DNA of 8,927 nucleotides from an uncultured Desulfomonile sp. (GTDB lineage: Bacteria; Desulfobacterota; Desulfomonilia; Desulfomonilales; Desulfomonilaceae). Positions 1 to 6,194 of this stretch are shown here, in pieces. The notes beneath the pieces were generated by a model, which saw only the letters and a list, made by a program, of their open reading frames with translations, was not told the DNA's origin and did not search any database. The position numbers were made by a program, and so were the translations under genes. The stretch lies in NCBI GenBank assembly GCA_937915285.1, contig CALDNG010000223.1, positions 1 to 8,927 of the forward strand, written 5' to 3'. Within the stretch, counting starts at the first letter, position 1; the number at the start of each line of letters is the position of its first letter.

Positions 1-7
1 GTAAACA

Positions 8-814
8 ATGACCGAGTTATGGGTTGCCTTTGTGATGGGAATCGTAGAAGGGCTTACAGAGTTCCTTCCTGTTTCATCCACCGGGCATCTGATTATAGCT
101 GGTGATCTCCTTGATTTTACGGGAAATAAAGCCTCATGTTTCGATGTGTTCATACAACTTGGGGCGATACTCGCGGTCCTGGTTCTTTATTGGAAACGCT
201 TTGTAAATCTTATCCCAACCAAAAGCGCCATTTCTGCAGGTGGCTTTTCCGGAATTCGGGGTATCTGCCTGCTAGGCTTGACTACATTGCCGGCCTTGGC
301 CTTGGGATACCTTGCCCATCAGACCATCAAAGCCTATCTCTTTCGGCCTGGAACGGTTGCGCTAGCCCTTGCGGTGGGTGGAGTCGGGATACTATTGGCG
401 GAAAGATTCAAGCCTCAGGCAAGAGTCATGGAGCTTGACCAGATGAATTACAGGCAGGCATTCTTTATTGGATGCTTCCAGTGCCTGTCTTTGTGGCCAG
501 GAATGTCCCGGTCGGCTTCCACAATAATAGGAGGGCTCTTCAATGGCCTGGATAGGAAAACGGCTACTGAATATTCCTTTCTAGCGGCTGTTCCGGTAAT
601 GATTGCAGCTACCACCTACGACCTGATCAAGTCGTGGAAACTTCTTGAATCGAACGATTTTCTATTCTTTGCAGTAGGATTTGTTGTTTCATTCATCTCA
701 GCGGCTCTTGCAATAAAGGCATTCATCGGTCTGGTTCAGAAGTGGTCTCTGGCGCCTTACGCCTATTACCGTATTATGATAGCCCCTATCATTTATTTTG
801 TTATGGTTTACTGA
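8..814 (+). CDS. uppP: Undecaprenyl-diphosphatase UppP (BacA family)
   Basis: This integral membrane phosphatase converts undecaprenyl diphosphate to undecaprenyl phosphate, regenerating the lipid carrier for peptidoglycan and other surface glycans; overproduction of the family gives bacitracin resistance. At 268 aa it has the usual family length (E. coli BacA is 273). Both family signatures are present: EGLTEFLPVSSTGHL at residues 14-28, carrying the two glutamates (E14, E18), the serines S23/S24 and H27, and PGMSRSAST at 164-172 with R168 as the likely catalytic arginine. The rest is a chain of hydrophobic helices (about 45-61, 83-102, 115-131, 190-204, 218-240, 252-266). The ATG lies at the window edge, so its ribosome binding site cannot be judged, but the N-terminus matches the family. 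The gene is convergent with the serine hydrolase gene, with 2 bp between the stops. Identification is very secure. Confidence 0.98.
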   Translation: MTELWVAFVMGIVEGLTEFLPVSSTGHLIIAGDLLDFTGNKASCFDVFIQLGAILAVLVLYWKRFVNLIPTKSAISAGGFSGIRGICLLGLTTLPALALGYLAHQTIKAYLFRPGTVALALAVGGVGILLAERFKPQARVMELDQMNYRQAFFIGCFQCLSLWPGMSRSASTIIGGLFNGLDRKTATEYSFLAAVPVMIAATTYDLIKSWKLLESNDFLFFAVGFVVSFISAALAIKAFIGLVQKWSLAPYAYYRIMIAPIIYFVMVY

Positions 815-816
815 TT

Positions 817-1857
817 TCAGAAAGCAATTTGCATGATCTCATCATGCAATTTTGGTCTGAGGCTTTTTATTCTTAAATCCGCCTCACCCATGATTACCCT
901 GTTGGTCAGAAATACCACCACCAGATCACGGTCCGGATCAATCCAGACGGATGTTCCCGTAAAACCGGTGTGTCCGAAACTGGAATCACTGAACAACGAT
1001 CCGCAGGATGAGCCCTCCGCAGACTTGGTGTCGAACCCCAGAGCCCTCGAAGAGCCAGAGGCATAACCGCAGCGGGTTACAAACATCCGAAGTGTCTCCT
1101 GATCAAAGAACCCGTTGGTTTTCTTGAGATCTCGAAGAAAATGGAGACATAAATCAGCTACACCTCTAGCGGAGCCAAATAACCCTGCATGGCCTGAAAC
1201 TCCGCCTAAAGCACGCGCATTGAGGTCATTTACCAATCCTGGAGTGTCTTCTTCCCTTGTCCAGGCAATTTCCATATCAGGGTGGGGATTGAAGAGCAAC
1301 TCGCCACCTAGATTCAAAGGATCATAAACCACTGTCCGGCACACGTCTTGGAGCGACTTTTGATGATGTTTTTCAAGAATGTCTCCTAGAATTATGAAGC
1401 CCAGGTCCGAATAGAGGCTTGCGGTAGCAACCGGATAATCGAGGTGTTCATTCATGATTCGATCCAGGACAAATTCATGATGAGCGGATCCTTTTGAAAA
1501 CAGATAATAAGGACGCCATGCCGGTAATCCTGAACTGTGGGCAAGCAAAAGGCGGGGAGTAATTTGAATTTTGTTTTCAGGTATTTCAGGAAACCAGTTG
1601 CTTAATGAGCAGTCGAGCGCTTCTGGACTTGTCTGTGCAAGCTTCATCCAGCACGGAGTAGTAGCCAAAATTTTCGTCAGGGAAGCCAGATCAAACAGAG
1701 TATTCGGACCAGCCTGAGCAGGATTTGATATGCCTAGTTTACCCACATATTCTTCCAGAACCGTCCGTCCCTTTATGGAAACAATTAGTGCGGCAGCGCT
1801 AAACAAGCCATCTTCATGGGCTTTACCCAAGATTTTCATCACCTTCGACGAAGTCAT
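817..1857 (-). CDS. Beta-lactamase-fold serine hydrolase (YbbE/EstB-like, penicillin-binding-protein superfamily)
   Basis: A 346-aa member of the beta-lactamase/PBP-transpeptidase-like family (Pfam Beta-lactamase type). The three active-site motifs are visible: S59-L-T-K62 (SxxK, nucleophile S59 and general base K62), Y149-S-D151 in the place of YxN, and H296-T-G298 in the place of KTG. Other family blocks are LLAHSSGLPAW (104-114), ARALGGVSGHAGLF (214-227) and the C-terminal LTNR...LRPKLHDEIM (317-342). The family contains class C beta-lactamases, D-amino-acid peptidases and esterases, and motifs alone do not tell them apart. No signal peptide or lipobox is seen, so the protein is predicted cytoplasmic, which argues against a periplasmic beta-lactamase and for a hydrolase of recycled muropeptides or esters (inference). 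The ATG at 1857 has an AGGGA Shine-Dalgarno (1864-1868) 6 nt upstream. It lies 48 bp behind the Ser esterase lipoprotein and is probably last in the operon. Confidence 0.88.
   Translation of the reverse strand: MTSSKVMKILGKAHEDGLFSAAALIVSIKGRTVLEEYVGKLGISNPAQAGPNTLFDLASLTKILATTPCWMKLAQTSPEALDCSLSNWFPEIPENKIQITPRLLLAHSSGLPAWRPYYLFSKGSAHHEFVLDRIMNEHLDYPVATASLYSDLGFIILGDILEKHHQKSLQDVCRTVVYDPLNLGGELLFNPHPDMEIAWTREEDTPGLVNDLNARALGGVSGHAGLFGSARGVADLCLHFLRDLKKTNGFFDQETLRMFVTRCGYASGSSRALGFDTKSAEGSSCGSLFSDSSFGHTGFTGTSVWIDPDRDLVVVFLTNRVIMGEADLRIKSLRPKLHDEIMQIAF
829..853 (+). terminator. Possible rho-independent terminator of uppP, inside the 3' end of the convergent gene
   Basis: A perfect 9-bp inverted repeat (arms TTGCATGAT and ATCATGCAA, loop CTC, 829-849) is followed on the plus strand by four T (850-853). 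It starts 15 bp after the uppP stop. The stem is only moderately GC-rich and the T-run is short, so termination would be weak. On the minus strand the same bases encode the last residues of the serine hydrolase and no T-run follows, so it would mainly serve uppP. It may also be a chance result of coding sequence. Confidence 0.4.
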
Positions 1858-1905
1858 TTCAGTTCCCTGATGTGAAGTATCATGAGCGTCTGGATCTAAA
1901 TTGAG

Positions 1906-2976
1906 TTAACGGACCGGACCTTGCGAGGCTTTTGGATTTTGGGAGCCATGAAAGGACAACAGCGCCAACGATCCCGGTCCCTGATTGAAGATGTAGTCGT
2001 GAGGGCCTTTTAGTACGAGTAATGAGTGACGCATGCCCATTGATTCCAGCATGGAAGAGAATTTTTCAATTGATTTCAGAAATACGTCAAGGTCACTTGA
2101 GACTATCTGAATGGACGATTTCTTTATTCGATTGCCCTTGGAGTTCACAAGGTGTCGGTAAGTGTCCATGAACGGGCCTACAGCGGCCTGTACTGAACCA
2201 ACACGCGAGAAAATTTCAGGGTATTTGAAGCCGTAATACATTGAACGGGCCCCACCCATAGAAACCCCGTCAACACCAAGCCTTGACCGGTCAACCCGGT
2301 AATGACTGCACAACGCCGGGATCAATTCCTCCATTATGTATTTTTCATACTCGGGAATTTCCAACCCATTATGCGAGGTCAGGAGAGGAGAGTATGGGCA
2401 GACCAAAATTACCCCAGAGTATGGGTTTTTTTTAAGAAGGCGGTTAAATTTGTCCAACTGTTCCCTGGTTACCAACCCCCTAAAGTCCGAAGAACTGAGA
2501 TGGCTGGATGCCAGTGCCTTGGCAGCCTCATCCGCCTTGTAGTAGGAAACCCACGCCAAAGATCCTTGCCTCGGACTCTTGGAGCATTCCCCGGCCCCTC
2601 CAAAAGCGATTACCATGGGATAAACGGTCGATGGCTTTTCATGATAGTCTGCAGGAAGACTGACAGCGCAAATGGCCTCGGGAAAATACCTGGACCTGAT
2701 AGTGAAATACTCCGTGGGTACAAGAAAGCTACCTACGGGCTCTACATTGGGGACGGAATCTTCGATGACCGCCTGATCACCGCTAACTTTTAATCTCCTG
2801 TCAACTGACGCATCCGGTTTGGAAGGGACTATTTCATTCTTTTCAATAAGTTTTTTAGGTGGTTCTTGGGTTTTTAATGCGGAAGTCATCTGGTCTGAAT
2901 AATCGGAGCAACCTCCAAGGACTGTTAATCCGGCAAGGATCATCCAGAACATGGCTGTTTTTGAGTTTAAGACCAT
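1906..2976 (-). CDS. Lipoprotein, alpha/beta hydrolase of the esterase D / feruloyl-esterase type (Ser nucleophile)
   Basis: A 356-aa exported protein. A short signal peptide with K6 and a hydrophobic core (8-20) ends in the lipobox LGGC, making C23 the likely lipidated cysteine. Residues 24-80 are a charged, Pro/Lys-rich spacer. The hydrolase domain covers about 85-340: YPMVIAFGGAG (119-129, strand and probable oxyanion region), a nucleophile elbow GVDGVSMGG (234-242) with S239 in GxSxG, candidate acids D295/D297 (SSDLDVF), and candidate catalytic H326 (GPHDY). These fit the PF00756 esterase group, whose members cleave acyl or feruloyl esters of sugars and S-formylglutathione, but the substrate cannot be read here. 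It is a paralogue of the gene just upstream (3065-4174), with matching blocks such as YEKY(I/L)xEE(L/V)IP and FNxxLxxNPY. The ATG at 2976 is the only start downstream of an in-frame TAA; an AAGGG sits 3 nt before it, a rather short spacing. Confidence 0.85.
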   Translation of the reverse strand: MVLNSKTAMFWMILAGLTVLGGCSDYSDQMTSALKTQEPPKKLIEKNEIVPSKPDASVDRRLKVSGDQAVIEDSVPNVEPVGSFLVPTEYFTIRSRYFPEAICAVSLPADYHEKPSTVYPMVIAFGGAGECSKSPRQGSLAWVSYYKADEAAKALASSHLSSSDFRGLVTREQLDKFNRLLKKNPYSGVILVCPYSPLLTSHNGLEIPEYEKYIMEELIPALCSHYRVDRSRLGVDGVSMGGARSMYYGFKYPEIFSRVGSVQAAVGPFMDTYRHLVNSKGNRIKKSSIQIVSSDLDVFLKSIEKFSSMLESMGMRHSLLVLKGPHDYIFNQGPGSLALLSFHGSQNPKASQGPVR

Positions 2977-3028
2977 TATCCCTTTTTCAAAGCCAAAAAA
3001 TTTCGCTTAACAAGGTGATTGGGTTATC

Positions 3029-3047
3029 CGACTAGTCGAATCCGGAT
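3029..3047. promoter_or_regulatory. Two adjacent perfect palindromes between the esterase genes (candidate operator)
   Basis: The 88-bp gap between the two esterase genes holds a 10-bp perfect palindrome, CGACTAGTCG (3029-3038), followed one base later by an 8-bp perfect palindrome, ATCCGGAT (3040-3047). The centres are about 10 bp apart, one helical turn. GTCGA (3035-3039) can also pair with TCGAC at 3055-3059, giving an alternative stem in RNA. The position, 53-71 bp upstream of the lipoprotein start, would suit a repressor site or RNA-processing element. No clear -35/-10 pair was recognised next to it. Only the symmetry is seen; any role is inferred. Confidence 0.3.
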
Positions 3048-3064
3048 CATTAACTCGACTTGTG

Positions 3065-4174
3065 CTACCACAATCCTGGCAATCTCCTGTTATCCTTTTC
3101 TACACTGGCCTGCTGGGGTTTCTGGCTATCTGTTGGCGAATTGGTGGAAGCGATTGCAGGAGCGAGATTCTGGTTGATTCCCAAGGCCTTCATATTATTG
3201 GAAAACTGTCTCGAGAACCAGTAAAGCGCCTGGTGTCCGTTAGGATACCTATATGCGCAATACCCGTGGCCGCAACTCTCAAAAACGTTTACAGTGACTG
3301 GGAAACCGGCGGCTTTCATGTCTTCAACAAGTTCGTACAAACGGCCTCTGTTGCTGTAGGTGTTACAGCCGTCTTTAGTATTCGTATTTATGTTGTAAAC
3401 GATGCCACCCGCCTTTTTGATCCGCGCAACATTACTGCGCCATACATCCGGAACCATCGGGTAGCTTCCGAGATCGGTTTGCTGGCCACCGGCGTAGCCA
3501 AATATGTCAGGGCGTCTGGCCGAGATCATGATGGCCTGGGCTGCTCCGGCGCACGCGCCGTCTATTCCTCTGAACTTGCGATCTGGAACTGTCCGGTAAT
3601 GGGTGTCAATGAATGGAATCACTTCTTCAATCAGATATTTTTCATACTGCCCAGTCGCTCCTCCGCCTGGATTCCAAAGAGATACCGCTATGATATCATC
3701 ATAAGGATTTTCTCGAAGCCACTGGTTGAACATCCTGAGTTCACGATCGTTTACGTTTTCCTGAAAGCTGGCTGGGGTCAAGTTTCCGGACTTGAGATTG
3801 TCCATTACTAGAGGGGTTTTGCACCATACCGACCAGTAAGTGGCTCCACCAAGTTCCGGACCATTGTCCCAACCGGATTTTCCACCAAGGAGATAGACAA
3901 CCCCGTAGCGCCTGTTTACATCTGTTTCGTAATTCTCAGGAAGCATGACATGGACGGGGAAGGGCCCCGGAACATCCTGTCCCCCCTTCGCACGAGCGCT
4001 TTTATAAACATTGGAGTGGACGCGAACGACTTCTATGTAATGTTTGGTTCGAAGGAACTTGGTCCTGGCTTCAATTTCAGACCATGGTTCCTCTTTGACA
4101 GCGGCCTGGGATAGCCCAGCGAAAATTATGGCCAGGGCAATTAAAATTAAGGGAATTCGTAATGCCGCTTTCAT
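3065..4174 (-). CDS. Secreted esterase-D-like alpha/beta hydrolase with Cys in the nucleophile position
   Basis: A 369-aa protein with a Sec signal peptide (K2, R6, hydrophobic 7-21, likely cleavage after A24 or A25 in SQAA), so it is periplasmic or extracellular. It is a clear paralogue of the lipoprotein esterase downstream: shared order is YGVVYLLGG (90-98), FNQWLRENPYDDII (149-162), YEKYLIEEVIPFIDTHYR (177-194) and the elbow GIDGACAGAA (203-212). Where the paralogue has GVSMG, this protein has G-A-C208-A-G, the Cys codon being TGC (3553-3551). D268 (TKDG) and H303 (CGHGY) sit at the other two triad positions. It may be an active Cys hydrolase (dienelactone hydrolases use Cys), a Ser enzyme turned binding protein, or inactive. 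The mature protein has five Cys (118, 208, 270, 301, 306), so disulfides are possible. The C-terminal 40 residues are Ser/Pro/Gln-rich and probably disordered. I chose the ATG at 4174 over the TTG before it because a GGAGG lies 6 nt upstream. Confidence 0.83.
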   Translation of the reverse strand: MKAALRIPLILIALAIIFAGLSQAAVKEEPWSEIEARTKFLRTKHYIEVVRVHSNVYKSARAKGGQDVPGPFPVHVMLPENYETDVNRRYGVVYLLGGKSGWDNGPELGGATYWSVWCKTPLVMDNLKSGNLTPASFQENVNDRELRMFNQWLRENPYDDIIAVSLWNPGGGATGQYEKYLIEEVIPFIDTHYRTVPDRKFRGIDGACAGAAQAIMISARRPDIFGYAGGQQTDLGSYPMVPDVWRSNVARIKKAGGIVYNINTNTKDGCNTYSNRGRLYELVEDMKAAGFPVTVNVFESCGHGYCAYRYPNGHQALYWFSRQFSNNMKALGINQNLAPAIASTNSPTDSQKPQQASVEKDNRRLPGLW

Positions 4175-4180
4175 CAAAGA

Positions 4181-4185
4181 CCTCC
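4181..4185 (-). promoter_or_regulatory. Shine-Dalgarno GGAGG deciding the start of the Cys esterase gene
   Basis: On the minus strand GGAGG ends 6 nt before the ATG at 4174. The upstream in-frame TTG (4177) would leave only 3 nt, so the ATG is preferred. Confidence 0.7.
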
Positions 4186-4206
4186 ATCAAATGTGATGAC
4201 ATTTAC

Positions 4207-4228
4207 GATCATTATTGTTCGTGATCAT
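4207..4228. repeat. Short GATCAT direct repeat / GATCA-TGATC inverted repeat before the Cys esterase gene
   Basis: GATCAT occurs at 4207-4212 and again at 4223-4228, 16 bp apart. The same stretch reads as an inverted repeat of GATCA (4207-4211) with TGATC (4222-4226). It lies in the 75-bp gap between the NlpC/P60-like gene and the Cys esterase gene, 33-54 bp upstream of the ATG. It could be a protein-binding site or a weak hairpin; arms this short in AT-rich DNA can arise by chance. Confidence 0.2.
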
Positions 4229-4249
4229 CAATAAATGAACGCCGACCAA

Positions 4250-6049
4250 TTATTTAACATTAATCATGTAAACATTGACAGGGAAGCCCTGCTGGTCAAC
4301 CGTTCTGCTTTCGGGTGGATCCATCAGTATAACACTGCTTTTGACATTTACTCCCCTGAGCGCGCATCGCACATATACCGGATACGTTCCAGGGCGGCCA
4401 GCAGTCACCTGAACCTGCATCTCATAGGTTTTTTTCTCGGCCCACAGCTCGATCCACAGTTCGGCCATCGGTACTTTGGTTCTAATCTTGTCTGATAATA
4501 CAGACAAGACGGTGCTGCCTGCCCCGTAAATTCTACCCGGTTTGGCTGAAACCAGCTTTAAGCCGGAAGGGTCGGGTGAGGACACTGTTATTCCACCGTA
4601 ATCAGACTCGGCCCCCTGATTTTGAGCCTGTACAGTTATTGTGAAAGTTTTTCCTGACTGTACCTCAGTAGGTACCTTGACGTTCAGGATTTTTGGAAAA
4701 GCCTCTCTTGGTTTGGCTATCTCAAAGAGATTTGCAGTCCAGTCAGCCCCATCGATTTTTGTTTCTATCAGGTATTCGCCCTCCGCCAAAGCCCCACCCA
4801 CAGGGGAAGAAAAATCATTGGGGAACCTGACATCAATGTCTGCGCTTTGAGATGGCATGATCACCGTCTTGCTGACATCAAAACGTGGACCTCTGAGCCT
4901 GATTTCAAGGTTTCTAGGTGTGGCGCCCTGGTTTCGAAACCAGAATTTTATCGAATTCCTGTTATCATCGCCAAACTTGGGAATGTGAGAAATCAATTCG
5001 GGAATTGGCTTGAAGACTTTGCCGGCCAAATGGGTTATCTCGATATCCGGACCTTTTGATGGGGCCGGAATAGTCGGGCGATTGGTTTCTGGCTGGCCTG
5101 TAGTTTCCGGGGGGGCAATTGCGGGGGTAGAAGTAGCATTGGACAAAGAAGCATGCCGGTCAATACCGACCGGGGCATCGGTGACTGTTTGCTGCTGGTT
5201 CTGGGCAAAGGCCTTAGGAGTGGTGTCCGCCGCAGTTTGGACTGGGACTTCAACATCGGGCAAATCCGCCTCGATAACCAGGATCCGTTTTTCCTCTCCT
5301 CTGGCCCCCCTGAATTGGCTCATGAACCTGTTCAGCCCCTGAGCGGCATTTATATTCATTTTATGCACATTGCTTCTTCTGGTGGCGTGGTACAGCCACA
5401 CTGCCCCAGTCTTGTCCGGGATCATCAAGACAACGTGGTAATGAAGGAGCTTATAACCTCTTTGATTTGTGGGTCGACTGATACTGCCAAAATAGACTTT
5501 TCCAGGTTTCATCTTACTCAAAACCTGGCGCCAGGCGTTTGAGTCATCCAGATCAAAACCTCTCAGGCTACTACCATCAGCGGTTTTAAGATCATATGGC
5601 CGGTTATCAGGCATGATAACTTTAGGATTATAGCCGTCGGTGAGGTTCAGGATGAGGTCATACCCAAAATCCCAATCCTCTCCAAGCGCGGCTCCTGCGC
5701 CGCTGTTATTCTGGCGGTCTCGAGCCACATCTGGAAGGGACCAGTTCCTGTTGTACAAATACCTGGCTACCGACACTACAAGTCCGCTACAGTTTAGTCC
5801 TGGGGTTTCGAATTTCCTGTTCGCTTTGTCGAAGGTCGTAAATATTCCATGATCATCAAGTGCTCCATCATCACGATATGGTATGCCGAGATGGGTGTCT
5901 GCTATTTCAACGGGATCGGACTTCTCAGCAATTTTCTTTTGCCAGAGATGATCCGGAGCGTAAAGCCGATCGCCCGATGCCGATGAAAAGGCAAAACAAA
6001 TGATCAGGAAAGACAGAAAAAACTTAATGGTAAAATTAGAGGTTTTCAC
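4250..6049 (-). CDS. Secreted NlpC/P60-like cysteine peptidase/amidase with C-terminal Ig-like domains
   Basis: A 599-aa protein, read from the GTG at 6049. The signal peptide is residues 1-24 to 26 (K2, K9, hydrophobic 10-21, SSASG). The domain at about 30-265 has NlpC/P60 hallmarks: LGIPYRDDGA (54-63), the nucleophile block LNCSGLV (85-91, C87), and LHYHVVLMI (202-210) with H203/H205, followed by a third candidate polar residue, H221 (LYHATRR). NlpC/P60 enzymes cut peptidoglycan stem peptides or act as amidases; this copy has larger insertions than usual, so the exact substrate is open. Residues about 270-331 form a Pro/Thr/Gln/Ala linker. Two beta-rich domains follow: about 335-444 (KFWFRNQGATPRNLEIRL) and about 450-551 (FTITVQAQNQGAESDYGGITV), which look CARDB/Ig-like, then a last beta segment to 599. 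The GTG start has GGAGGG just upstream, yields a proper signal peptide, and lies downstream of a predicted promoter; the more upstream TTG (6088) would put that promoter near or inside the coding region. It probably heads the envelope gene group. Confidence 0.8.
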   Translation of the reverse strand: MKTSNFTIKFFLSFLIICFAFSSASGDRLYAPDHLWQKKIAEKSDPVEIADTHLGIPYRDDGALDDHGIFTTFDKANRKFETPGLNCSGLVVSVARYLYNRNWSLPDVARDRQNNSGAGAALGEDWDFGYDLILNLTDGYNPKVIMPDNRPYDLKTADGSSLRGFDLDDSNAWRQVLSKMKPGKVYFGSISRPTNQRGYKLLHYHVVLMIPDKTGAVWLYHATRRSNVHKMNINAAQGLNRFMSQFRGARGEEKRILVIEADLPDVEVPVQTAADTTPKAFAQNQQQTVTDAPVGIDRHASLSNATSTPAIAPPETTGQPETNRPTIPAPSKGPDIEITHLAGKVFKPIPELISHIPKFGDDNRNSIKFWFRNQGATPRNLEIRLRGPRFDVSKTVIMPSQSADIDVRFPNDFSSPVGGALAEGEYLIETKIDGADWTANLFEIAKPREAFPKILNVKVPTEVQSGKTFTITVQAQNQGAESDYGGITVSSPDPSGLKLVSAKPGRIYGAGSTVLSVLSDKIRTKVPMAELWIELWAEKKTYEMQVQVTAGRPGTYPVYVRCALRGVNVKSSVILMDPPESRTVDQQGFPVNVYMINVK

Positions 6050-6052
6050 TAA

Positions 6053-6058
6053 CCCTCC
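6053..6058 (-). promoter_or_regulatory. Shine-Dalgarno GGAGGG deciding the GTG start of the NlpC/P60-like gene
   Basis: On the minus strand GGAGGG is followed by TTA and then GTG (6049-6047). The spacing is short but the match to the anti-SD is strong. The next codons encode a normal signal peptide (MKTSNFTIKFF...), supporting this start. Confidence 0.6.
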
Positions 6059-6078
6059 AAGTATTTGTGCTATTTCAT

Positions 6079-6107
6079 ATTTTATCAAGTTAGGTAGAAC
6101 TTCGCAA
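6079..6107 (-). promoter_or_regulatory. Predicted sigma70-type promoter for the NlpC/P60-like gene and those after it
   Basis: On the minus strand, -35 TTGCGA (6107-6102) and -10 TAAAAT (6084-6079) are separated by exactly 17 bp. Transcription would start near 6072, leaving a leader of about 20-25 nt that contains GGAGGG ahead of the GTG at 6049. It sits in the largest gap of the window (145 bp), downstream of the small lipoprotein, and would make the envelope genes independent of the recN transcript. Consensus matching only. Confidence 0.5.
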
Positions 6108-6194
6108 GATAGTGTTTGCAGGTAGGTGAGGGTGTAAACACAATGCCTTTCTAAATCCGTGCCCTGTCAGGAATACAAAAACGGTGTTTCAAGA

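Noticed and set aside
1858..1905. Search for a separate promoter or terminator between the Ser esterase and the serine hydrolase
   Set aside because: The 48-bp gap has a Shine-Dalgarno but no convincing -35/-10 pair or hairpin with a T-run, so co-transcription is the simpler reading.
2302..2793. Plus-strand open frame of 163 codons
   Set aside because: It is antisense to the esterase lipoprotein gene and its translation looks like random coding shadow, with no domain or Shine-Dalgarno support.
3062..3811. Plus-strand open frame of 249 codons
   Set aside because: It lies wholly antisense to the Cys esterase gene, which has a signal peptide, a Shine-Dalgarno and a paralogue. The plus-strand translation has no recognisable domain.
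4175..4177. TTG as start of the Cys esterase gene
   Set aside because: Only 3 nt from GGAGG, while the next codon is an ATG with 6-nt spacing.
5035..5256. Minus-strand 73-codon frame in another register, which could suggest a frameshift in the linker
   Set aside because: The main frame is open from 6049 to 4250 with coherent domains on both sides, so no frameshift is needed.
5010..5542. Two overlapping plus-strand frames (110 and 129 codons) opposite the NlpC/P60-like gene
   Set aside because: They are shadows of the minus-strand gene, whose linker and catalytic domain are coherent. Neither translation resembles a protein family.
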